Of a stretch of DNA of 64,000 nucleotides, positions 45,164 to 54,095 are shown one piece after another. Location: positions 1 to 64,000 of the forward strand of contig DHXR01000021.1 of NCBI GenBank assembly GCA_002413785.1, written 5' to 3'. Source of the DNA: Mucilaginibacter sp. UBA5151. Its GTDB lineage: Bacteria > Bacteroidota > Bacteroidia > Sphingobacteriales > Sphingobacteriaceae. Position 1 is the first letter of the stretch. Each line of letters opens with the position of its first letter. Both the position numbers and the translations under genes were made by a program. Under the pieces are notes generated by a model. The model was not told where the DNA came from and searched no databases. It saw nothing but the letters and a program-made list of their open reading frames with translations.

Positions 45164-45877
45164 ATGTTCACCTTTCCACTTCTGCTGACAATTTACGCCG
45201 GGTTTACCCATGCTTTTGAAGCCGATCATTTGCTGGCGGTAAGCAACATCGTTTCCCGGCGCGACCATATCTGGTCGTCGGTTAAAGATGGTATTTTCTG
45301 GGGGCTTGGCCATTCCTCAACCATCGTCTTTATCGGTGTGTTGATGATCCTGTTTAAAGTAGGGATTTCCGAACATAGTTTCCATTATTTTGAGGCAACC
45401 GTTGGTTTAATGCTGATAGCCCTGGCCGTTTACCGTTTGCTGAAGTTTTTTCGCGGCAAAAAACTTATCATACATAAACACGGACATATTCATACCCAGG
45501 GCGAACATAAACACCTGCACGTCCATTTTGAACCCAAACAAACCTTCAGCCACACCCAATTCCATACCCATACGCACGATCATTCGCATAAACTGGCTTA
45601 TGGCGTAGGTTTGGTGCATGGCCTTGCGGGTAGCGGGGCATTGGTTATTATAGCCATGTCGCAAATTAAAAGCCCTGCCCAGGGTATTGTATATCTTGTC
45701 ATATTCAGTGCCGGCTGTATCGGCGGTATGCTGGTTGCCGCCGGCTTGTTCAGTGTGCCATTTTCAAAAAAATTAATACAGGCGCCTGTTCTTCAAAGTA
45801 TGCTGATAATAGCTACATCGGTGCTGTGTTTACTATATGGGGGCAAAGTAATTTATGATAACTTTATGTTGTTTTGA
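45164..45877 (+). CDS. Nickel permease (NiCoT/UreH-HupE-like)
   Basis: 237 aa with about six membrane segments. HAFEADH near the N-terminus is the H-x4-DH nickel/cobalt signature; HxxG pairs (GLGHSS, GLVHGLAGSG) support it. A cytosolic or periplasmic loop of about 50 residues (98-146) holds around 20 His and probably binds nickel. It lies 68 bases after hypE on the same strand and should feed nickel to HypA/HypB. Confidence 0.88.
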   Translation: MFTFPLLLTIYAGFTHAFEADHLLAVSNIVSRRDHIWSSVKDGIFWGLGHSSTIVFIGVLMILFKVGISEHSFHYFEATVGLMLIALAVYRLLKFFRGKKLIIHKHGHIHTQGEHKHLHVHFEPKQTFSHTQFHTHTHDHSHKLAYGVGLVHGLAGSGALVIIAMSQIKSPAQGIVYLVIFSAGCIGGMLVAAGLFSVPFSKKLIQAPVLQSMLIIATSVLCLLYGGKVIYDNFMLF

Positions 45878-45891
45878 TAGTTTGTTATTGT

Positions 45892-45957
45892 TGTTTGATT
45901 ATCAATTATTTAAATGACCAATATCATTCTTTATACAATAGTTGAACCTGAACTTTA
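45892..45957 (+). promoter_or_regulatory. Usp promoter with CRP/FNR-like operator
   Basis: ATGAC-CAAT-ATCAT at 45914-45927 (centre 45920.5) and a -7 box GAACTTTA at 45950-45957, 36.5 bp from centre to box end. Exactly 22 bp upstream a right half-site ATCAA (45901-45905) is in register, with a poor left half. The Usp ATG is 39 bases past the box. Confidence 0.65.
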
Positions 45958-45996
45958 CATCAATTAATTTCATCCGTCTATTTAAAATGATCTGTT

Positions 45997-46875
45997 ATGA
46001 AAACCATCGTAGTGCCAACGGATTTTTCACCCGCAGCAGAGAATGCTGCCCGCTATGCTTTGCACCTTGCAAAAGGTATGCAGGCAGGAATAAAATTATG
46101 TAATGCATTTTTGGTCCCGTTAGAAACACCAATGGCCTCGCAAGTGGTATGGCCGCTGGAAGATTATACTTCTATTAAATATGAAACAACGGAAGAATTG
46201 AAGATTTTTGCCGAAAAATTGTTAGAAGAGGAGAAGGTTTTTAATGATAACGGACCTTATCATCCCGTTGTTGAATATATCAGTGAAGTTGGTTCGGTTG
46301 CGGATGTAGTAGCTGACCTTGCTGAGGCAGAAAAATCGCCGGTGGTGGTGATGGGCATGTCGGGCGCCGGGATGGTGAGCAGGTTTATTTTGGGAAGCAG
46401 CAGTCGTAAGATGATTGAAAAAGCCAGATTTCCCGTTTTATTAGTGCCGGCTAAATTTATATTTAACGGTGTTAAAAAAATAGCGTTTGCAACTGATTTA
46501 AGTAGTGGGGATATCGACGTGATAAATTCTATAACAGGTTTAGCCCAGCCTTTTAATGCCGAAATACTTATTGCACATGTTACCGGCGAAACGTATGATA
46601 AGCAGGAATACCAGCATAAAGTGGATGCTTTTTTAAATGACATTACCGGCAAAATTAATTATCCTAAAATTTATTACCGGCATATTAAAAGCATGGATGT
46701 TGACCACGGGCTGGATTGGCTTACGGCACATGGGCAAATTGATATACTTGCTATGGTACACCGGCAGCATAGTATAATTGACCGGGTTTTTGAGGGCAGT
46801 CATACACAAAAACTTGCGCGCCATATTAAGCTGCCATTACTGGCATTCCCAATTGGTCATCAGCAAATAATATAA
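45997..46875 (+). CDS. Tandem universal stress protein (UspA family)
   Basis: 292 aa with two UspA domains (about 1-150 and 155-288). Domain 1 has VPTDFSPAAENAARYAL and the ATP-type loop GMSGAGMVSRFILGSSSRKM. Domain 2 keeps ATDLSSGDI at its start but lacks a clear G-2x-G-9x-G. Such proteins are induced by low oxygen, stationary phase or respiration block in many bacteria. Cytosolic. A CRP/FNR-like operator lies upstream, and a second Usp follows after 36 bases. Confidence 0.92.
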   Translation: MKTIVVPTDFSPAAENAARYALHLAKGMQAGIKLCNAFLVPLETPMASQVVWPLEDYTSIKYETTEELKIFAEKLLEEEKVFNDNGPYHPVVEYISEVGSVADVVADLAEAEKSPVVVMGMSGAGMVSRFILGSSSRKMIEKARFPVLLVPAKFIFNGVKKIAFATDLSSGDIDVINSITGLAQPFNAEILIAHVTGETYDKQEYQHKVDAFLNDITGKINYPKIYYRHIKSMDVDHGLDWLTAHGQIDILAMVHRQHSIIDRVFEGSHTQKLARHIKLPLLAFPIGHQQII

Positions 46876-46911
46876 AATATTATTCTTCATTTTTATGGTT
46901 TGTAAAGTTAT

Positions 46912-47766
46912 ATGATGAAAAATATACTTGTACTTAGTGATTTTTCAGAGGTTGCGGGGAATGCAGCGGACTATGCGGTAAAACTGGCGGCGGCTTTAAG
47001 AGCTAACCTGATTTTATTTCATGCAGTAAAAGTTCCGGATGTGTCACCTGTACCTCCCGTAAGTGATGGTGGCAGGGACAAGGATGATCCGGTTAATGAA
47101 GCAGTGGCAAAGCTTGAAATCGCTGAAAAAAAACTTCAAATCGTTTTAGAAGGTGAGCCGGATTTTCACCCCAAAATAAGTTTTTTTACACAAACCGGGA
47201 ATATTAATAGTTGCATTCAAAAATTTGTCGCCGACCATCATATTGATCTGATTATTATGGGGGCCTGTCAATCAAATGATTTTCCGGGCTTTTTATTCGG
47301 GAATAATATACGGGGTGTTGTCGATGCTGCACCCTGTCCCATTTTGCTGATCCATCATCAGGTGTCATTCCGCCCTGTAAAACATATTTTCTATGTTACC
47401 GACGTCAGGTATTGTGACTTAAAAATATTAGTGCTTTTAACAAAATTTGCAACGCCTTTAAAGTCAGATGTTTCCCTGCTGCACGTTGGCGCCGACGGTT
47501 TGCCGGCACTTTTAAATGAGGAAGCCGCAGCTATATTCAGGGATACGATAGTTTCAAACGTTAACTACGGCCAACTCAACTTTTATGATAAACGCGAGAT
47601 GGATGCACAATCTGCTATCGGCAATATAATTGAAAAAAACGGTATGGATATACTGGCGACAGCTTATAAAAAGTATCATTTTTTTAACCATTTGTTCAGA
47701 GAAAACATGGAGAGGGACACGGCTATTTTTACGCAAATGCCGATACTAATTATACCGGGTAATTAA
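46912..47766 (+). CDS. Tandem universal stress protein, second
   Basis: 284 aa; MM start, so the true first codon may be 46915. Two UspA-like domains: LVLSDFSEVAGNAADYAV, then GACQSNDFPGFLFGNNIRGV in the place of the nucleotide loop, and a weaker second domain. Only 36 bases after the first Usp gene, so probably co-transcribed. The nucleotide loop departs from the ATP-binding consensus, so it may be a non-binding regulator. Confidence 0.88.
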   Translation: MMKNILVLSDFSEVAGNAADYAVKLAAALRANLILFHAVKVPDVSPVPPVSDGGRDKDDPVNEAVAKLEIAEKKLQIVLEGEPDFHPKISFFTQTGNINSCIQKFVADHHIDLIIMGACQSNDFPGFLFGNNIRGVVDAAPCPILLIHHQVSFRPVKHIFYVTDVRYCDLKILVLLTKFATPLKSDVSLLHVGADGLPALLNEEAAAIFRDTIVSNVNYGQLNFYDKREMDAQSAIGNIIEKNGMDILATAYKKYHFFNHLFRENMERDTAIFTQMPILIIPGN

Positions 47767-47768
47767 AG

Positions 47769-47810
47769 AGCCGGATTAATTGCTATATTGGTTTCACAAT
47801 TAATCCAGCT
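47769..47810 (+). promoter_or_regulatory. Hairpin abutting the LOG gene start codon
   Basis: AGCCGGATTAATTG (47769-47782) pairs with CAATTAATCCAGCT (47797-47810) with one mismatch and a 14-base loop. It ends on the base before the ATG at 47811, so it could hide the start region or reduce read-through from the usp genes. There is no T-run, so it is not a typical terminator. Confidence 0.5.
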
Positions 47811-48539
47811 ATGAACCAATCCGAAATTGTATTTCTTGCCGGCCCGCAATCAAGATGGAAAGATTTTAAGTTCACTGTTCAAACCCTGTTTGAACTCATC
47901 CGGGGTTTTCGGGCGCTCCATTTTATTGGCCCCTGTATCACCATTTTTGGCTCCGCCCGTTTTAAAGAGGACCATCCCTATTATGATTTAACCCGTAAAG
48001 CTTCAGCTGCTTTCGCAAAATTGGGTTTCACCATCCTTACCGGCGGCGGCCCGGGTTTAATGGAGGCGGCCAACCGCGGCGCCAGGGATGTGAAAGGCAG
48101 GTCGGTAGGCTGCAATATTGTGCTCCCTGTAGAACAGAAACCAAATCAATACCTCGATAAGTGGATCTACATAAAACACTTTTTCATCCGCAAAATTTTG
48201 CTGGTCAAATATTCATTTGCTTTTGTAGTAATGCCCGGCGGGTATGGCACTTTGGATGAATATTTTGAAGCGCTTACGTTAATTCAAACCCATAAGATCA
48301 GTAATTTTCCGATCATTATTTTTGGAAAGGAATACCATAAGGCCCTGGTCGGACATATTGAAGAAATGAAAAAAAACGGGACCATCGCCCCCAATGACGC
48401 CCACCTGTTTTTGGTAACAGATAGTATTGATGAAGCTGTTGACCTCATAATTAATAAAAGCGTCAAACAATTTAACCTTAAGCCGGAAAATAGAATCAGG
48501 CCATTCCGGTGGCTATTGGAAGAGGTATGGGAAAAATAA
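47811..48539 (+). CDS. LOG-family (TIGR00730-type) nucleotide hydrolase
   Basis: 242 aa. Rossmann-like fold with GSARFKEDHP, LTGGGPGLMEAANRGA and MPGGYGTLDEYFE, the PGGxGTxxE active site of LOG proteins, which remove ribose 5-phosphate from nucleoside monophosphates. Some are cytokinin-activating, others housekeeping or stress linked. It follows the usp genes on the same strand and converges with pfkB. Confidence 0.9.
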   Translation: MNQSEIVFLAGPQSRWKDFKFTVQTLFELIRGFRALHFIGPCITIFGSARFKEDHPYYDLTRKASAAFAKLGFTILTGGGPGLMEAANRGARDVKGRSVGCNIVLPVEQKPNQYLDKWIYIKHFFIRKILLVKYSFAFVVMPGGYGTLDEYFEALTLIQTHKISNFPIIIFGKEYHKALVGHIEEMKKNGTIAPNDAHLFLVTDSIDEAVDLIINKSVKQFNLKPENRIRPFRWLLEEVWEK

Positions 48540-48576
48540 CGCTTACAACAAGCTACGCTGCTTCAAATAAATAAGC

Positions 48577-49515
48577 TTACACAAGTGGTTGGTTCCGGAT
48601 GATTTTGTAAAGAAGGGCGGCATCTTCCCTTGTGCACAATTCAGTGCCGGGCTTCATTGTAGCTGCTGTGCCGCATGCAACACCATACTGAACTGCTTCG
48701 GTTAAATTTTTATTTTCTGCCAAACTCATAACAATGCCCGCAACCATACTATCGCCTGCGCCCACCGTGGTTTCTATCTCTACATGGGGCGGGACTATCT
48801 GTTGAACCAGGTCCCGGGTTACCAGCATAGCGCCGTTTGGTCCCATCGAAACCACTATAGCCTCAACTTTTCCCATGTTAATTATTTCGCGGGCTACATT
48901 TGCCACGGCTTCGATACCCAGTTCGTCTTTCCCGGTAAGTGCAGCTAACTCCTTCAAATTTGGCTTTATTAAATAAACACCGGCCTGTACAGCCTGTTTC
49001 AATGCTTCGCCTGTTGTATCAACTATCAGTTTTGCATTTTTCTTTCGCGCTATCATTGCAATCCTGGCAAAAATATCTGAAGGGACCCCCTTTGGCAAAC
49101 TTCCGCTGGCGACAATGAATTTTACCCCCGGTAAATGTTCAATAGTATCCAGGCATTGCTGCCATTCCTGCATATTTATTTCGGGCCCCGGCATATCAAA
49201 AAGGTATTGTTTGCTATTGGCTATATCCGCCACGATAAGGTTTTCCCTGGTACTTTCCGTTGTCTCTATTACTATAGATTCAATCTGGTCATTTTTTAGC
49301 AAACGGGTGATTTTTCTTCCGGTATCACCGCCTGCCAGGTAAATTGCAACAGCATCGTACCCAAGTTTTTTAATGGCCCTGGCAACATTAACACCGCCGC
49401 CGCCGGGTTCATATACCGGTTGCATGCATTTTAATTTTTTATCAGGGATCAGTTCCGCTATTGATATGCTTTTATCAATAGCAGGGTTAAAGGTTACGGT
49501 TATAATTTCAGGCAT
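48577..49515 (-). CDS. pfkB: PfkB-family sugar kinase (6-phosphofructokinase II / 1-phosphofructokinase type)
   Basis: 312 aa. ITVTFNPAIDKS start, GGGGVNVARAIKKLG (substrate glycines), and TVGAGDSMVAGIV with the catalytic Asp. This pattern is shared by PfkB (Pfk-2), FruK and LacC; PfkB fits the length and neighbours. It starts 11 bases after the MBL gene stop, so the two form an operon. A PfkB kinase is also a member of the mycobacterial dormancy regulon. Confidence 0.88.
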   Translation of the reverse strand: MPEIITVTFNPAIDKSISIAELIPDKKLKCMQPVYEPGGGGVNVARAIKKLGYDAVAIYLAGGDTGRKITRLLKNDQIESIVIETTESTRENLIVADIANSKQYLFDMPGPEINMQEWQQCLDTIEHLPGVKFIVASGSLPKGVPSDIFARIAMIARKKNAKLIVDTTGEALKQAVQAGVYLIKPNLKELAALTGKDELGIEAVANVAREIINMGKVEAIVVSMGPNGAMLVTRDLVQQIVPPHVEIETTVGAGDSMVAGIVMSLAENKNLTEAVQYGVACGTAATMKPGTELCTREDAALLYKIIRNQPLV

Positions 49516-49526
49516 TGTTTTTTTTA

Positions 49527-50954
49527 TTAATTGCTGCCGGTTTCAATTGCGAATAAGAACTCTTTCCGGTCCTGTTTAAGTATGCTTGCTTTAATGTGTA
49601 ACTCATCATTTATTTTTACCCTTAAAGCTTCCTGTGCCGATGGCTCACCATGCACAAGGTATATATGTGAAGGACCATCTGTGAACTCCTTCAGCCAGGT
49701 GATCAGTTCAGCCTGGTCGGCATGCGCGGATAGCCCGCCAATCTCCTTTACCTGCGCTTTTGCAGGGTAATATTGTCCGTGAATTTTTATTTCATGGGCA
49801 TTGTTCAGTAATGCCCTTCCCCTTGTACCCGCTGCCTGATAGCCGATGATCAGTATCGTATTCCGCGAATCGGTGATGTAGTGTTTAAGGTATTCCAAAA
49901 CCCGGCCGCCTGTAAGCATACCGCTGGCGGCCAGGATAATTTTACCGCCTTTTTGCCTGATAATTTGCGCTGTACCCTGGTAATCCTGGTTTATGGTTAC
50001 GCCGCTGAACATTTGTGCAACTTCCTTTTCACTGATCTTTATCCAATCAGGATATTTGATCAACACCTTGTCGGCCGAGGCTGCCATCGGGCTGTCGAGG
50101 AAAACCGGTACCGATGAAGGAATACTTTTTGAGGCTTTAAGTTTATACAGCAGGTGCATCACTTCCTGCGCCCTTCCAACGGCAAAACAGGGGATTAAAA
50201 TATTCCCGCCATGTGCGAGAGTTTCGTTCACAATAAAAGCCAGGTGCTGTTCAATATTATAAGTTTCGTGAAGCCGGTCGCCATAAGTTGATTCCATTAC
50301 TACAAAATCAGCATTGGCAGGATGTGTTGGCGGGGGAAGAAGTTCGGAATTATAGCGGCCGATATCCCCCGAAAAAATTATTGTTTTCCCATAGCAGCTA
50401 ACCGCCACAGAACAAGCGCCGGGAATGTGGCCGGCCGGATAAAACTGAAACCGGATGTTATCATTTAACCGGTGCATTTCCCCGGTATTTACAGTTACAA
50501 AATAAGGTAAAGCTGCTTCTACATCGGTAGTGTCATACAATGGCATAGCCGGTGTATGTTTTGTGTAGCCGTACTTATTGGCTTTTTGGGCGTCTTCTTC
50601 CTGTAACTTCGCGCTATCCCTCAAAATCAACTCCGTTAAATCGCGGGTAGGCCTGCTCATATATATTTTTCCGCGATAACCGTTTTTAATGAGCAAAGGG
50701 ATATACCCGCAATGGTCGAGATGCGCATGGGTGAGTATCATGGCGCCGATAGACGATGGCTTGACAGGCGGCAGTTCCCAGTTTTTTTCGCGCAGGGATT
50801 TAATACCCTGAAATAACCCGCAATCAATCAAAACATGCAAATCAGGGGTGATCAATAAATGTTTTGAACCCGTTACTGTTTCAGCCGCGCCCAAAGACTG
50901 AATGTAAACAGCATTGTTAACTTTTTCGGGAGATTCGGAAGTTGAACTATCCAT
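49527..50954 (-). CDS. MBL-fold beta-CASP RNase-like protein
   Basis: 475 aa. Zinc motif T-H76-A-H78-L-D80-H81, GHIPGACSV, FSGDIG, then a beta-CASP domain (about 240-370, ILIPCFAVGRAQE) and an RMMBL-type C-terminus with GGLSAHADQAELITWL. The family includes archaeal CPSF-like and bacterial RNA nucleases. Probable RNA endo/exonuclease; exact role unknown. Its start faces hsp20 across a shared operator pair. Confidence 0.9.
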   Translation of the reverse strand: MDSSTSESPEKVNNAVYIQSLGAAETVTGSKHLLITPDLHVLIDCGLFQGIKSLREKNWELPPVKPSSIGAMILTHAHLDHCGYIPLLIKNGYRGKIYMSRPTRDLTELILRDSAKLQEEDAQKANKYGYTKHTPAMPLYDTTDVEAALPYFVTVNTGEMHRLNDNIRFQFYPAGHIPGACSVAVSCYGKTIIFSGDIGRYNSELLPPPTHPANADFVVMESTYGDRLHETYNIEQHLAFIVNETLAHGGNILIPCFAVGRAQEVMHLLYKLKASKSIPSSVPVFLDSPMAASADKVLIKYPDWIKISEKEVAQMFSGVTINQDYQGTAQIIRQKGGKIILAASGMLTGGRVLEYLKHYITDSRNTILIIGYQAAGTRGRALLNNAHEIKIHGQYYPAKAQVKEIGGLSAHADQAELITWLKEFTDGPSHIYLVHGEPSAQEALRVKINDELHIKASILKQDRKEFLFAIETGSN

Positions 50955-51000
50955 ACCGTAATCAATTTTAGTGACTTATAAACAGGTTTTTATACTAAAG

Positions 51001-51097
51001 TAAAGATAAGATCCGGCACCGGGTATTTGTTTTGATATGTATCACTATTTCAGATGACTAAGGTCATAGTAAAGGCAGGTAGTTGTAAAGAGATTTG
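51001..51097. promoter_or_regulatory. Divergent MBL/hsp20 promoter with two CRP/FNR-like operators
   Basis: TTGAT-ATGT-ATCAC at 51032-51045 and ATGAC-TAAG-GTCAT at 51054-51067, centres 22 bp apart. Toward hsp20 the -7 box GAGATTTG (51090-51097) ends 36.5 bp from the second centre. Toward the MBL gene, TATCTTTA on the minus strand (51008 to 51001) ends 37.5 bp from the first centre. Each gene thus has one palindrome at the activating position and one upstream. Confidence 0.75.
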
Positions 51098-51125
51098 AGA
51101 GTGAATTTTTTAAAATTTAATTCCT

Positions 51126-51557
51126 ATGTCAACATTAGTAAAAACAAACGGTTTTCCAGCATTCAGGACAATGATGGAGGATTTCTGGAACACAGACAGG
51201 TTTTTTGAAAAACCAATCTTCACAGGTGACGTATTGCCTGCGGTAAACATCCGCGAAACAAAAAGCAATTATGAACTGGAAGTAGCCGTTCCCGGCTTTA
51301 AAAAAGAGGATTTTAAAATCACAACAGAAAATGGCTTGCTTACTATCAGTGCTGAAACAAAAAGTGAGCTTAACGAAGAAAAGGAAAATTATACCCGCAG
51401 GGAATTTTCATGTTCTTCGTTCACACGTACTTTTAGCTTGCCCGATAACGCCATAGAAGACAAAATCGACGCGAGCTACAAAGATGGCGTGCTTAAGATT
51501 GATCTCAAAAAAACAGAAAAGAGTTTACCTGCGAAAAAAGAGGTAAAAGTAAATTAA
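51126..51557 (+). CDS. Small heat shock protein, Hsp20/alpha-crystallin family
   Basis: 143 aa. Alpha-crystallin domain from about 40 to 130: DVLPAVNIRETKSNYELEV, VPGFKKEDFKI, ENGLLTISAE, and FSLPDNAIEDKIDASYKDGV then LKIDLKK. ATP-independent holdase for unfolded proteins. Its promoter carries two CRP/FNR-like operators, so it looks controlled by oxygen or redox state and not only by heat. A hairpin follows before ppsA. Confidence 0.95.
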   Translation: MSTLVKTNGFPAFRTMMEDFWNTDRFFEKPIFTGDVLPAVNIRETKSNYELEVAVPGFKKEDFKITTENGLLTISAETKSELNEEKENYTRREFSCSSFTRTFSLPDNAIEDKIDASYKDGVLKIDLKKTEKSLPAKKEVKVN

Positions 51558-51571
51558 GGGGTCAACCCGGT

Positions 51572-51609
51572 TCATCCTGCCGCTGCAATTATGCTGCAGG
51601 ATGATTTTA
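51572..51609 (+). terminator. Terminator or attenuator between hsp20 and ppsA
   Basis: TCATCCTGC (51572-51580) pairs perfectly with GCAGGATGA (51596-51604), followed by TTTTAAAATTTT. It lies 15 bases after the hsp20 stop. No separate operator of the local kind lies between it and ppsA (ATG 51645), so ppsA may depend on read-through, with this hairpin setting the ratio. Confidence 0.65.
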
Positions 51610-51644
51610 AAATTTTGTTGAAGCCCTTCCTAATCAAAAATAAA

Positions 51645-54065
51645 ATGGAAAAGTTCATAAAAAAATTCAGCGAAACAGGAATGAAAGATGTTGCTGAAGT
51701 AGGCGGAAAAAATGCGTCACTTGGCGAAATGTTTACCCATTTAACCTCTAAAGGGATAATGGTACCTGATGGTTTTTCTATTACCACCACCGCATACCGT
51801 TATTTTATGAGTTTTAACAAACTTGAAACGGAGCTCCGCCAATTAATGAGCGATTTGAACAGGGAGGATTTTTCGAACCTTGGAGAAACCGGCGCCAAAG
51901 CAAGAAAACTGGTTATGAACGGGGCAATACCGGATGATTTGATGGAAGCCATTGTTGATGCTTATTATTTTCTTTGCGAAGATGATGAAAAACCGGTGGC
52001 CGTTCGCAGCAGCGCCACTGCCGAAGATTTGCCGAATGCCAGTTTCGCAGGACAGCACGAATCGTTCCTGAATATTAAAGGCCATTATGCGCTGCTTTAT
52101 GCGGTTAAACAATGTTTTGCATCGCTTTATACCGACAGGGCCATAAAATACCGGGAGGACATGGGATTTGACCATAACAAAGTATTTCTGTCTGTTGGGG
52201 TTCAGTTGATGGTCCGTTCAGACCTGGGCTGTTCCGGCGTCGGGTTTACGCTTGAACCCGAGTCAGGTTTCAGGGATGTGGTACATATTGCAGGTGTATG
52301 GGGGCTTGGTGAAAACATCGTTCAGGGTACCGCTACACCCGATGAATTCCTGGTATTTAAACCATCCTTAAAAAAGAAATTGAAGGCTGTAATTCAAAAA
52401 AATATTGGCAGTAAAAGTAAACGGATGGTTTATGCTGATGATAGTAATAATGACGAATTCAATACCAGCGCAACCATTAACGAGGATACTCCATGGGAAC
52501 TCCGCGAAAAGTTTATTCTGAAAGATAAAGAAATTGAAAAATTAGCGGAATGGGCAATGGTGATCGAAGACCACTATAAACACCCTATGGATTTTGAATG
52601 GGCCAAAGACGGGATCAACCATCAGCTCTACATTATACAGGCCAGGCCCGAAACCATTCATAACAAAAAAAAGGTGCCGCTTGTTAAATCATTCAAAATA
52701 GGGGAGAAGGGAGAAGAAATAACAACAGGAGAGGCCATTGGCAATATGATTACCAGCGGTTATGCCAGGATACTCGCTTCACCAAACGAATCGTACAAAC
52801 TGCATGAAGGCGATATTCTGGTAACGGAAGCTACCAGCCCCGATTGGGACCCTATTTTAAAAAAGGTAGCCGGCATTGTAACCAACAAAGGCGGACGGAC
52901 CAGTCATGCTGCTATTATAGCCCGTGAACTGGGCGCCGTTGCCATTGTAGGTACCGAAAACGGCACTAATACCATAAAAGATGGCGAACAAATTACGCTT
53001 TGCTGCTCCGAGGGTAAAACCGGGGTGGTATATCGCGGAAAGTTAAACTGGAAGGAAACTGTAACCGATACCAGTAAAATAAAACTGCCCGATGCACATA
53101 AAGTTAGTGCGGAATTGATCATCGGGGAGCCCGACAAGGCTTTTGAATTGTCTTTTTACCCGAACCATGGTGTGGGGTTAATGCGGCTTGAGTTTATTAT
53201 CAGTAATTATGTACAGGTGCATCCCATGGCCCTGGTAAAATACAATCAGGTAAAAGACAATGTTGAACGCCTGAAAATTGAAAACCTTACCAGGCAATAT
53301 GCAAACAAGAAGGCTTACTTTGTAGATAAATTATCGCAGGGTGTTGCTACCATAGCGGCCGCGTTTTACCCCAAAGAGGTTATTGTAAGGATGAGTGACT
53401 TTAAGTCGAACGAATACGCGGGTTTGATTGGCGGCAAGTATTTTGAACCCGATGAAGAAAACCCGATGATCGGGTTCAGGGGGGCATCCAGGTATTACCA
53501 TGAAGGCTATAAGGAAGGCTTCAGGATGGAGTGCGATGCAATGAAAGTCGTCCGGGACGAAATGGGCTTAACCAATGTTAAACTGATGATCCCGTTTTGC
53601 CGTACTGTCGAAGAAGGAAAGAAAGTGGTGGACCTGATGGCCACCTACGGATTAAAACGCGGCGTGAATGGCCTTGAGATTTTCGTAATGGCCGAAATAC
53701 CAAGTAATGTGTTGCTCGCCGAACAATTTGCCGAAGTTTTTGACGGCTTTTCCATTGGCTCCAACGACCTCACTCAATTAACACTCGGCATAGACAGGGA
53801 TTCGGCATTGATTGCCGATTTGTTTGATGAACAAAATGATGCAAGCAAGCAATTGATCACCATGATGATCAGCAAGGCAAACAAACTTCACAAAAAAGTG
53901 GGGCTATGCGGCCAGGCGCCGAGCGATTCGAAAGAATTTACCCAATTGCTGGTAGAAAGCGGCATCAACAGCATTTCATTCAATCCCGACGCCCTGATAC
54001 GCGGAATTGAAAATATTAATGAAGCTATTTCAAAAAACGAAAAGGCAAATCAGCTAAAGCTATAG
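51645..54065 (+). CDS. ppsA: Phosphoenolpyruvate synthase
   Basis: 806 aa from the ATG at 51645; an in-frame ATG at 51591 lies inside the upstream hairpin. N-terminal ATP-grasp-like domain (RSSATAEDLPNASFAGQHES), central phosphohistidine domain with GGRTSHAAI (His421), and a C-terminal PEP/pyruvate TIM barrel (GSNDLTQLTLGIDRD, GLCGQAPSD). It converts pyruvate + ATP to PEP + AMP + Pi for gluconeogenesis. It is downstream of hsp20. Confidence 0.94.
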   Translation: MEKFIKKFSETGMKDVAEVGGKNASLGEMFTHLTSKGIMVPDGFSITTTAYRYFMSFNKLETELRQLMSDLNREDFSNLGETGAKARKLVMNGAIPDDLMEAIVDAYYFLCEDDEKPVAVRSSATAEDLPNASFAGQHESFLNIKGHYALLYAVKQCFASLYTDRAIKYREDMGFDHNKVFLSVGVQLMVRSDLGCSGVGFTLEPESGFRDVVHIAGVWGLGENIVQGTATPDEFLVFKPSLKKKLKAVIQKNIGSKSKRMVYADDSNNDEFNTSATINEDTPWELREKFILKDKEIEKLAEWAMVIEDHYKHPMDFEWAKDGINHQLYIIQARPETIHNKKKVPLVKSFKIGEKGEEITTGEAIGNMITSGYARILASPNESYKLHEGDILVTEATSPDWDPILKKVAGIVTNKGGRTSHAAIIARELGAVAIVGTENGTNTIKDGEQITLCCSEGKTGVVYRGKLNWKETVTDTSKIKLPDAHKVSAELIIGEPDKAFELSFYPNHGVGLMRLEFIISNYVQVHPMALVKYNQVKDNVERLKIENLTRQYANKKAYFVDKLSQGVATIAAAFYPKEVIVRMSDFKSNEYAGLIGGKYFEPDEENPMIGFRGASRYYHEGYKEGFRMECDAMKVVRDEMGLTNVKLMIPFCRTVEEGKKVVDLMATYGLKRGVNGLEIFVMAEIPSNVLLAEQFAEVFDGFSIGSNDLTQLTLGIDRDSALIADLFDEQNDASKQLITMMISKANKLHKKVGLCGQAPSDSKEFTQLLVESGINSISFNPDALIRGIENINEAISKNEKANQLKL

Positions 54066-54077
54066 CTGAAGTTTTTT
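54050..54077 (+). terminator. Intrinsic terminator overlapping the ppsA stop
   Basis: TCAGCTA (54050-54056) pairs with TAGCTGA (54063-54069) around a 6-base loop and is followed by six T at 54072-54077. The stop codon of ppsA (54063-54065) is part of the stem. Confidence 0.65.
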
Positions 54078-54095
54078 AATATAAACATAGCACTA

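Noticed and set aside
45895..45905. TTGATTATCAA upstream of usp as a full FNR box
   Set aside because: The half-sites are only 1 base apart, which cannot fit a CRP/FNR dimer. Only the right half ATCAA in the 22-bp register was kept as a weak observation.
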